Part shown: piece after piece, positions 58,165 through 64,000 of the stretch
How positions within the stretch are numbered: the first letter of the stretch is position 1
How the letters are laid out: every line of letters starts with the position of its first letter
Notes under the pieces: generated by a model
Database searches by the model: none
Told to the model about the DNA's origin: nothing
The model's input: the letters and a program-made list of their open reading frames with translations, nothing else
Program-made: the position numbers and the translations under genes
Source of the DNA: JAYPCI01 sp038124645
Lineage (GTDB): Bacteria > Pseudomonadota > Alphaproteobacteria > Pelagibacterales > Pelagibacteraceae
Length of the DNA: 64,000 nucleotides
Assembly: GCA_038124645.1 (NCBI GenBank)
Contig: JAYPCI010000004.1
Coordinates: 8,292-72,291 of the forward strand
Reading direction: 5' to 3'

Positions 58165-59571
58165 TTATTTTTTTGAACTTGCTAAGTGTATGATAGCACC
58201 TAATGCAGCTCCAATAATCCAAGCGTAACCGCCTAAACTTTGAAGTGCTGGATGCCATACTGTCATAACTGAGAATACACCTGCTATAATCCAAGCAATG
58301 AATGCTTTGGTATTCCAACCATCGTTGTAATAATACTTACCTCGACTCTTGTCAGAATATAAGTCACTTGGACTTAATTTAGCATTTTTAATGATGTAAA
58401 AGTCAGCAATCATGATTCCGTAAACAGGTGCAAGTACTGCTCCTAAAGTATTTACAAATGGAAACATTCCTATGTTACTGATTACAGAAACCCAGAAAGC
58501 TCCAATTATGAATCCGACGATTGCAGTTATCAAACCACCAGTCCTAAAATCAATTTTACTAGGAACTAAGTTTGATAAGTCGTATGCCGGTGGCACAAAG
58601 TTAGCAACTAAGTTAATACCAATTGTTGCAGCAAAGAATGCAAACGCTGCAATAACGGTTAAACCTAAATTTCCAACTCGCTCAACTATCTCTGTTGGAT
58701 TAGTTAATGTTTCACCAAACACCGCAACTGTACCCGCTGTAGTCATTAAAGCAATAAATGAGAATAAAACAATATTGCCTGGTAATCCCCAAAGGTTTCC
58801 TTTTTTCATTTCTTTTTCGTTCTTAACGAAACGAGAAAAGTCACCAAAGTTAATTACAACTGCAGCAAAGTAAGCTACCATAGTACCAAAGACTGCTAAG
58901 AAAGCAGCTATTGGTCCACCACTATACGTACCTACTCCTTTAAAGATATTACCAACTTCAGACAAAAGTCCACCACCTGCTTTAGCCCAAATCATAATCA
59001 TCAATAAAATCATGATGACATAAACTGCTGGACCCGCAAAGTTTAAGAATCTTCTGATTAGGTCAATACCATTCCAGAATAAATAGACTTGGAAACCAGC
59101 AACAAAAATAAATGAAACCCAATCGATTCCATTCATTCCTAAAAATGTTCCTGAGCCTCCGTCAGAACCAGTTATTCCTTTCAAAAGTAAAGCAACCGCT
59201 GTTGATGCAAAATATGTTTGTGCACCATACCAGAACATTGCTACGATACCTCTGACCATTGCAGGAAAGTTAGCACCATAAACACCCATACTCACTCGAG
59301 CAAATACGGGGTAAGGTATTCCATACTTAACACTTGGACTACCTGATAAGTTAACTAACCACATTATAAAAAATCCTGCTAAGATTAGGGCTAAAAATAC
59401 TACCCATCCATTTAAACCATAAGTTAAAAATAGAGAGGCAGCTAACGTATATCCAAATAAACTTTGAACATCGTTCGCCCACACGTTAAAGATTTCAAAC
59501 CAGCCCCATTTTTTGTCTTTCGACGGAGTTGGTGCGAGATCTTTGTTATATAGCTTTCTTGAATTAGCCAT
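58165..59571 (-). CDS. NCS1 family nucleobase/allantoin permease
   Basis: A 12-helix sodium- or proton-coupled nucleobase/cation symporter. I start at the ATG at 59571 (MANSRKLYNKDLAPTPSKDK), preceded by AAAGGAGGG; an upstream frame to 59619 lacks this site. The family pattern FEIFNVWANDVQSLFGYTLA is near residue 27, and LSGSPSVKYGIPYPVFARVS around residue 75. The size (468 residues) fits. Lying convergent with the allantoin operon, it is probably the allantoin or hydantoin transporter, or for another purine. Substrate is inference. Confidence 0.87.
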   Translation of the reverse strand: MANSRKLYNKDLAPTPSKDKKWGWFEIFNVWANDVQSLFGYTLAASLFLTYGLNGWVVFLALILAGFFIMWLVNLSGSPSVKYGIPYPVFARVSMGVYGANFPAMVRGIVAMFWYGAQTYFASTAVALLLKGITGSDGGSGTFLGMNGIDWVSFIFVAGFQVYLFWNGIDLIRRFLNFAGPAVYVIMILLMIMIWAKAGGGLLSEVGNIFKGVGTYSGGPIAAFLAVFGTMVAYFAAVVINFGDFSRFVKNEKEMKKGNLWGLPGNIVLFSFIALMTTAGTVAVFGETLTNPTEIVERVGNLGLTVIAAFAFFAATIGINLVANFVPPAYDLSNLVPSKIDFRTGGLITAIVGFIIGAFWVSVISNIGMFPFVNTLGAVLAPVYGIMIADFYIIKNAKLSPSDLYSDKSRGKYYYNDGWNTKAFIAWIIAGVFSVMTVWHPALQSLGGYAWIIGAALGAIIHLASSKK

Positions 59572-59689
59572 ATTCCCTCCTTTGTTGTTGATGCAGAGCT
59601 TAACTATTTTGTTGAGCACAGCAACGATATAACTGCTTAATGGTAAATATGCATTGGTATTGAAGGATAATAAAACTTAAAATGGATAC

Positions 59690-60190
59690 CTAAATTCTAT
59701 TTTTAAGTTCGTCTAATTGTTTTTTAAGATTTTCGACCTCTTCAGAAAGCTGTTCATTGTTTCCTGTCTTTTTTTCTGCTGAGTAGTTAGTTGGTTTATT
59801 ACTAGTATTCGAACCTTTGTTGTACATGTTAGTGAGATCGAAAGGATTAAATTTCATCATTTTAGAAAAACCTTCAGTAAACATATCGTTTGCATTCGCA
59901 AAATTATGCATATGATTTAAGTAGCCAAACATGTCATTAGATTTATTATTTTCATAATACAAAATAATTTGTTTTAAAAATTCCACCGGCACAAGATTAA
60001 CGCCGGACGTTTCTTTATCGAGAATTATTTGTGTTAGAATTGCTGAGGTAATATCTTTTTTATTGTCAGCATCAATAATTTTAAAATTTTTATTTTCTTT
60101 AATTAAATTAACAATATCGTCTTGAGTAATGTATGAACTTGTTTCTTTATTATAGAGACGACGGTTTGAATATTTTTTTATTTCAATCAT
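59690..60190 (-). CDS. phaR: PHA synthesis repressor PhaR
   Basis: A 166-residue regulator binding PHA granules and DNA. I choose the ATG at 60190 (MIEIKKYSNRRLYNKETSSY), since the conserved PHB/PHA accumulation-regulator domain begins there; a longer frame to 60205 runs into phaC. The N-terminal DNA-binding domain contains YSNRRLYNKETSSYITQDDI, and a second region (FLKQIILYYENNKSNDMFGY) follows. The C-terminus is a coiled coil (EQLSEEVENLKKQLDELKN). It directly follows phaC by 1 bp. GCAYTGCA repeats in the phaC/phasin region may be its binding sites. Confidence 0.9.
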   Translation of the reverse strand: MIEIKKYSNRRLYNKETSSYITQDDIVNLIKENKNFKIIDADNKKDITSAILTQIILDKETSGVNLVPVEFLKQIILYYENNKSNDMFGYLNHMHNFANANDMFTEGFSKMMKFNPFDLTNMYNKGSNTSNKPTNYSAEKKTGNNEQLSEEVENLKKQLDELKNRI

Positions 60191-60191
60191 T

Positions 60192-62135
60192 TTATTTCTC
60201 AACAACGTATTGACCAGGCGCCTTATAGATTTCTTTAAATTTATTTTGTGAAATTAATTTGGTATCCAATATTCTGCCTGAGTGTTCCGCTAACCATTCC
60301 ATCCATAACGGCCACCATGATCCTTCTTTTTTATCGGCATCGTTTAACCACTCATCAGCAGATTTAGATAATTCAGTTTTATTATTTTCAAAATAATATT
60401 GTTTACCTGGTTTGGCGCCTTTGCCTTGAATGATACCCGCAATATGTCCTGAGTTTGCTAATACGAATTTGCTTTTGTTAGAATAACTCTTCAATCCTAC
60501 ATAAACACTTTTCCAAGGAGCAATATGATCCTCTGTGGTTGCGACATGAAACATTGGCGTATCAACTTTGCTTAAATCTAATTTCTCGCCCTTAAAAATA
60601 TACTCGCTCTTCACTATCTTATTATGTAAATAACAAGATCTTAAGTAGTCACTATGAAGCTTTTCCGGAATTCTAGTTGAGTCTGAATTCCAATAAAGCA
60701 TGTCAAAAGCAGTTGGCTTTTGTCCAAGTAAATAATTATTCGTAACATAATTCCAATACAAATCTCCAGGTCTTAAAAAATTAAATGTGGCAGCCATATC
60801 TTTTCCGTCAAAATAACCTTGTCCCTTCATCCTGTTTTCGATTGATTGAATCTGTTCGTCTGAAATAAAAATTCCTAAATCGCCTGGTTCCTCAAAGTTA
60901 ATTAAACTAGCAAAAAAAGTTGCTGAATTGACTTTAATATCAAAGTTTTTATTTTTTAAATGTGCTAGGGTCATCGATGTCAGAGTTCCACCCACGCAAT
61001 AAGCTGAAAGATTGACTGCTTTAGCATTGCTTTCTTGCGCAGCAACTTCGATTGCTTTTAAAACACCGTCCTCAATGTACTCCTCAAAACCAAAAGCGCG
61101 ACTATCTGATTTTGGATTTTTCCATGAAATCAGAAAGACATTTTGATTTTGTTCTAAAAGATAATTCATCATTGATTTTTTTTCATTAAGATCCATGATG
61201 TAAAATTTATTAATAAATGGTGGAACAATAACCATTGGTACTTCGTACTGTTTTTCCGTTTTATGGTTATAGTGAATTAATTCAAAAACCTCGTTTTTAA
61301 ATATAACTTTGCCTGCGGTTGTCGCTAAATTCTTTCCTACCTCAAATTCACCAAAATCTGTTTGAGAAATAAACAATTTGTTTGGGTGTTTTAAATAATC
61401 ATCTCTAAAATTATTGTAACCTCTAACTAAATTCATCCCTCCTTCTTTAATAGTAGTTGAAAGGACCTCAGGATTTGAAAAGACAAAATTGGTTGGTGAA
61501 AATGCCATGTTAAGCTGTCTGATATAAAATTTCATTAGGGCTTTTTGTTTTTCATCGATGAATTCCACTGAATTCAGTAAGTTTTCCAACATGTTGGCGG
61601 TTATTAAATAAAATTGTTTAATAAAATCAAAAAATAGATTTTCGGTCCATTCTGGTTGGGCAAACCTTTTATCTGCTTTTTCAGGAACTATGACTGGGTC
61701 AGCTTTTTGGTTAGATAACCTTGCTAAATAATAGAAATTTAGTTGTGCAATCTGCTTTTGCCATAAATTAACATTCTCAAAGTAAATTTTTGGGTTTTTT
61801 TGAAGAGCTTCAGTAAACTTATTCAAACTCTGCATAATTTTATTAGCTGTTGGATTCACCAAATCCATCCAGTCTTTAACTGAAAACTGATCTAAATTAT
61901 TTGATTTTTCATCACTGGGTGATTTGCCATTTGAACTAAAACTCTGATTATTAAAGAAGTTATTATAAATTTTAAGGTTATTTTGCATAACCTCCTCAAA
62001 ACCTGGAAATGCTATATTTGCAAAACCTTGGTTTTCCTCATTTTTTGAGGTTTTTTTGCCTTTTTTTGGTATTTTTTTACTTTTTTTCTTATTGCTGTCT
62101 ATTGGTTCTTTCATTTTGCCCACTATATACATCAT
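60192..62135 (-). CDS. phaC: Poly(3-hydroxyalkanoate) synthase, class I
   Basis: Polymerises 3-hydroxyacyl-CoA (mainly 3-hydroxybutyryl-CoA) into PHA granules. The alpha/beta hydrolase domain has the lipase-box-like LSAYCVGGTLTSM with the nucleophile Cys, Asp in VATTEDHIAPW and His in NSGHIAGI; MVIVPPFINKFYIMDLNEKK and FLISWKNPKSDSRAFGFEEY are typical. At 647 residues it is somewhat longer than usual class I enzymes, with a Lys-rich N-terminus. The ATG at 62135 is used here; 62132 or 62114 could be the true start. phaR follows, and the divergent phasin gene faces it. Confidence 0.93.
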   Translation of the reverse strand: MMYIVGKMKEPIDSNKKKSKKIPKKGKKTSKNEENQGFANIAFPGFEEVMQNNLKIYNNFFNNQSFSSNGKSPSDEKSNNLDQFSVKDWMDLVNPTANKIMQSLNKFTEALQKNPKIYFENVNLWQKQIAQLNFYYLARLSNQKADPVIVPEKADKRFAQPEWTENLFFDFIKQFYLITANMLENLLNSVEFIDEKQKALMKFYIRQLNMAFSPTNFVFSNPEVLSTTIKEGGMNLVRGYNNFRDDYLKHPNKLFISQTDFGEFEVGKNLATTAGKVIFKNEVFELIHYNHKTEKQYEVPMVIVPPFINKFYIMDLNEKKSMMNYLLEQNQNVFLISWKNPKSDSRAFGFEEYIEDGVLKAIEVAAQESNAKAVNLSAYCVGGTLTSMTLAHLKNKNFDIKVNSATFFASLINFEEPGDLGIFISDEQIQSIENRMKGQGYFDGKDMAATFNFLRPGDLYWNYVTNNYLLGQKPTAFDMLYWNSDSTRIPEKLHSDYLRSCYLHNKIVKSEYIFKGEKLDLSKVDTPMFHVATTEDHIAPWKSVYVGLKSYSNKSKFVLANSGHIAGIIQGKGAKPGKQYYFENNKTELSKSADEWLNDADKKEGSWWPLWMEWLAEHSGRILDTKLISQNKFKEIYKAPGQYVVEK

Positions 62136-62146
62136 AAATCAAAATA

Positions 62147-62176
62147 ATTATATTGCAATAATGAATAAAATGTCGC
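62147..62176 (-). promoter_or_regulatory. phaC promoter with overlapping GCACTGCA element
   Basis: On the minus strand -10 TATAAT (62152-62147) and a weak -35 GCGACA (62176-62171) are 18 bases apart. The start would lie about 5 bases before the phaC ATG. GCACTGCA (62175-62182) overlaps the -35, and TTGCAA lies in the spacer next to the -10, so a repressor bound there would block polymerase. Confidence 0.5.
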
Positions 62177-62182
62177 ACTGCA
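62175..62182. promoter_or_regulatory. Candidate PhaR-type site (phaC side)
   Basis: GCACTGCA. PhaR of Paracoccus and relatives binds closely spaced TGC elements. This copy overlaps the phaC -35 and has a near-identical partner (GCATTGCA) at 62249. The assignment is inference from motif repetition and location. Confidence 0.45.
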
Positions 62183-62236
62183 TGATAATTGTTAAAAATA
62201 CCCTACTTTTTGCCTATTTTATTACTAAATTTACTA

Positions 62237-62265
62237 TTGACATATTGTGCATTGCAACATATATA
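62237..62265 (+). promoter_or_regulatory. Phasin promoter with internal GCATTGCA element
   Basis: A perfect -35 TTGACA (62237-62242) is followed after 17 bases by TATATA (62260-62265). GCATTGCA (62249-62256) lies in the spacer. The phasin ATG follows about 20 bases after the predicted start, with a good ribosome site between. This supports repression by a TGCA-binding regulator such as PhaR. Confidence 0.62.
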
Positions 62266-62293
62266 TATTGCATTAATAAATAAGGAGATAATT

Positions 62294-62752
62294 ATGATTA
62301 ATACAAACTATAACCCTTTTGAGATGTTTGATTTTGAAAAAATCTTAACTGCAGCGAAGTTACCAAACGTAGATGTTAACTCTGATGCTGTTATTTCTTC
62401 TCAGAAGAAAACTATGGAAGCTGTTGCAGCTGCGTCACAAGCTGTATTCGTAGGTATCAATGCGTTTGCAAAGAAACAAGTTGAGATCTTAAACGATGCA
62501 GTAAACAACACAAAAGTTGCTACATCTGAAATAGCTAAAGGTAATACTCAACAATCTGCTGCTAAATCAATTGAACTAGTTAAAGAAGCAATTGAATCTG
62601 CACAGTCAAATGTTGCTGAATTATCAAAAATTAACGAAAAAACTGCTAAAGAAGCATTTGAAATTATGAATGCAAGATTTTTAGACAGTTTAACTGAACT
62701 TAAAAACGTTATTGCAGAGCAAACTGAAAAGAAAGCTCAAGCTAAAAGCTAA
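62294..62752 (+). CDS. phaP: Phasin (PHA granule-associated protein)
   Basis: A 152-residue helical amphipathic protein that coats PHA granules and controls their size. I choose the ATG at 62294 (MINTNYNPFEMFDFEKILTA), preceded by AAGGAG; the longer frame to 62189 is outside this context. The composition is rich in Ala, Lys, Glu and Gln, with FVGINAFAKKQVEILNDAVN around residue 55 typical of phasin family 2. It is divergent from phaC. A long terminator hairpin follows it, with phaB next. Confidence 0.9.
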   Translation: MINTNYNPFEMFDFEKILTAAKLPNVDVNSDAVISSQKKTMEAVAAASQAVFVGINAFAKKQVEILNDAVNNTKVATSEIAKGNTQQSAAKSIELVKEAIESAQSNVAELSKINEKTAKEAFEIMNARFLDSLTELKNVIAEQTEKKAQAKS

Positions 62753-62761
62753 TTAAGTAAA

Positions 62762-62823
62762 TTAACTTCAAAGACCAGGTCTCATACTTTCCCCTGAAAA
62801 CTGGTCTTGAAGTTAAAATTTTT
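62762..62823 (+). terminator. Long terminator hairpin after the phasin gene
   Basis: TTAACTTCAAAGACCAG (62762-62778) pairs with CTGGTCTTGAAGTTAA (62801-62816) as a 16-bp stem with one bulged A and a 22-base loop, then TTTTT (62819-62823). A competing near-palindrome, AGACCAGGTCT (62772-62782), lies inside the left arm. It probably ends most phasin transcripts, so the following phaB gene is reached by readthrough or by a separate start. Confidence 0.82.
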
Positions 62824-62843
62824 GGGGAGTAAAATAAACCATT

Positions 62844-63569
62844 ATGACGAAACTGGCACTAGTTACCGGAGGTACCCGTGGTATCGGGGCTGCGATAGCA
62901 GTGAAACTTAAGGCTGATGGCTATAATGTCATTTCAACTTATATTGGTCACCCTGAAAACGCTGAAAAATTTTCTAAAGAAACAGGTATTAAAGTTTATA
63001 AATTTGATGTGGCTTATTTTGAAAGCTGTCAAAAAGGAATATCTGAAATTGAACAATCGGAAGGTAAGAGCATTGATATATTAATAAACAATGCTGGAAT
63101 TACAAAAGATCGATTTTTACATAAAATGTCCGCTGATGAATGGAATGCTGTTATCAATACAAATCTTAACTCAGCCTTTAATATGACAAGAAACGTAATA
63201 GAAAAAATGAGAAATAACAAGTTTGGTAGAATTATTAGTATTTCATCAATTAATGGTATTAAAGGACAAATTGGTCAAGCAAATTACTCTGCTGCCAAAG
63301 CGGGTTTAATTGGTTTTACAAAGGCAATTGCACAAGAAAATGCTAACAAAGGTGTTACTGCAAATATTATTGCACCAGGTTATGTGGGTACAGACATGGT
63401 TAAAAAAATTGACCCAAATATTTTAAAAACAATCGTTGCACAAATTCCAGTCGGTCGATTAGCTGAACCAAGCGAAATAGCTGCTTTGGCTAGTTACTTA
63501 GCAAGTGATCAAGCTGGCTTTATCACTGGCGCTACATTCTCGATCAATGGTGGTCAATACATGCAATAA
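62844..63569 (+). CDS. phaB: Acetoacetyl-CoA reductase (PhaB)
   Basis: An NADPH-dependent short-chain dehydrogenase making (R)-3-hydroxybutyryl-CoA for PhaC. The 241 residues include the cofactor motif LVTGGTRGIGAAIAV, NNAGITKDRF, the catalytic Ser in SISSINGIKGQIGQANYSAA with Tyr in NYSAAKAG, and IAPGYVGTDMV. Ordinary FabG is close in sequence, but the context between phasin and phaA and the ITKDRFLHKM segment favour PhaB. GGGGAG at 62824 lies 14 bases before the ATG. Confidence 0.92.
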   Translation: MTKLALVTGGTRGIGAAIAVKLKADGYNVISTYIGHPENAEKFSKETGIKVYKFDVAYFESCQKGISEIEQSEGKSIDILINNAGITKDRFLHKMSADEWNAVINTNLNSAFNMTRNVIEKMRNNKFGRIISISSINGIKGQIGQANYSAAKAGLIGFTKAIAQENANKGVTANIIAPGYVGTDMVKKIDPNILKTIVAQIPVGRLAEPSEIAALASYLASDQAGFITGATFSINGGQYMQ

Positions 63570-63609
63570 ATTTAATTTTTAATAAATTTAAACTCGGAGG
63601 AAAAATAAG

Positions 63610-64000
63610 ATGGATAAGAAAAAAGAAATAGTAATAACAAGTGCATTTAGAACAGCAATTGGATCTTTTGGGGGTGCTTTATCTTCATTATCAGCGGCTC
63701 AATTAGGTTCTGAAGTAATCAAAAAATGTGTTGAACATTCAGAATTAAAAAATACGGATGTTGATACGGTTTATATGGGACAAGTTTTACAAGCTGGCAC
63801 AGGCCAAAATCCAGCGAGACAAGCTGCTAAATTTGCCGGCTTACCAAATGAAACTGTTTCTACAACGATCAATCAATTATGTGGCTCGGGTTTAGCGTGT
63901 GTTGGTTATGGTTACAATTCAATTTTAGTTGGTGATGCTAATATTGTTGTTGCAGGCGGACAAGAAAGCATGAGTAACTCTCCTCACGTTGTAAATTTAC
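63610..64000 (+). CDS. phaA: Acetyl-CoA acetyltransferase (thiolase, C-terminus beyond window)
   Basis: Condenses two acetyl-CoA to acetoacetyl-CoA, the entry to PHB. From the ATG at 63610 about 130 codons are visible: EIVITSAFRTAIGSFGGALS at the N-terminus, then MGQVLQAGTGQNPARQAAKF, and the nucleophile Cys in TTINQLCGSGLACVGYG around residues 85-101. VVAGGQESMSNSPHVVNL is cut by the window edge. CTCGGAGG provides a ribosome site 9 bases before the ATG. With phaB upstream it completes acetyl-CoA to 3-hydroxybutyryl-CoA. Confidence 0.95.
   Translation, partial: MDKKKEIVITSAFRTAIGSFGGALSSLSAAQLGSEVIKKCVEHSELKNTDVDTVYMGQVLQAGTGQNPARQAAKFAGLPNETVSTTINQLCGSGLACVGYGYNSILVGDANIVVAGGQESMSNSPHVVNL

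Noticed and set aside
1..64000. CRISPR arrays, transposons, prophage or integration sites
   Set aside because: No repeat-spacer pattern, transposase, integrase or terminal repeats were seen; composition and coding density are uniform.

Overview
The window is about one-third G+C and reads as a streamlined marine Alphaproteobacterium, probably related to the SAR11/HIMB59 (AEGEAN-169) lineages. The class assignment rests on a GcrA cell-cycle regulator, a tRNA-His without an encoded G-1 and with A73, the ffs-dnaX-ybaB-recR block, the cytochrome c-kdsB-pheA block, an NDUFA9-like gene and a PhaR/phasin polyhydroxyalkanoate (PHA) system. The genus-level guess is inference. Genes are packed with gaps of a few bases or short overlaps. 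I see no insertion sequences, prophage or CRISPR array.

Region 1 (1-18.7 kb) is core metabolism and information processing: ribF (cut by the left edge) with a HAD phosphatase; groESL behind a sigma-32-like promoter; hisG, hisZ and hisS with tRNA-His directly before hisS; a cold-shock gene; accA with an unusual C-terminal membrane helix; malate synthase G; recR-ybaB-dnaX with the SRP RNA gene; pheA-kdsB facing a membrane-anchored cytochrome c; argF-argD; and an orphan ABC-2 permease. Region 2 (18.7-21.9 kb) has gcrA behind a long palindrome, small membrane proteins, a Pit-type transporter and an NDUFA9-like protein.

Region 3 (21.9-34.3 kb) is an unbroken plus-strand run of 14 genes: rnd, kdsD, lptC, lptB, aroA, cmk, rpsA, ihfB, pyrF, trpF, trpB, trpA, accD and folC. 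No lptA lies between lptC and lptB, and TrpA has Glu where the catalytic Asp is expected.

Region 4 (34.3-51.5 kb) holds thioredoxin, exonuclease I, RmuC and a Tat-exported MsrB; a three-gene Fbp-like ABC importer of uncertain substrate; a very acidic HTH-like protein; the complete sn-glycerol-3-phosphate importer ugpB-A-E-C with its phosphodiesterase, with a strong terminator hairpin between ugpB and ugpA; and a sulfur operon (persulfide dioxygenase-rhodanese fusion, TauE, two YeeE/YedE halves, rhodanese) led by an unrecognised 65-residue protein.

Region 5 (51.6-64 kb) is carbon storage and nitrogen salvage: acetoacetyl-CoA synthetase and 3-hydroxybutyrate dehydrogenase; an allantoin degradation set (allantoinase PuuE, allantoicase, ureidoglycolate lyase) with MFS and NCS1 transporters; and a PHA set (phaR, phaC, phasin, phaB and phaA, the last cut by the right edge). 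Glyoxylate from allantoin can enter central metabolism through the malate synthase at 8.6 kb. Acetoacetyl-CoA links the 3-hydroxybutyrate genes to PHA synthesis.

The most interesting signals are: the tRNA-His acceptor stem apparently serving as the hisS ribosome binding site; repeated GCAYTGCA motifs in the divergent phaC and phasin promoters; the operator-like palindromes before the sulfur operon and gcrA; the ugpB/ugpA hairpin; and zinc knuckles with CxC instead of CxxC in RecR, DnaX and AccD.
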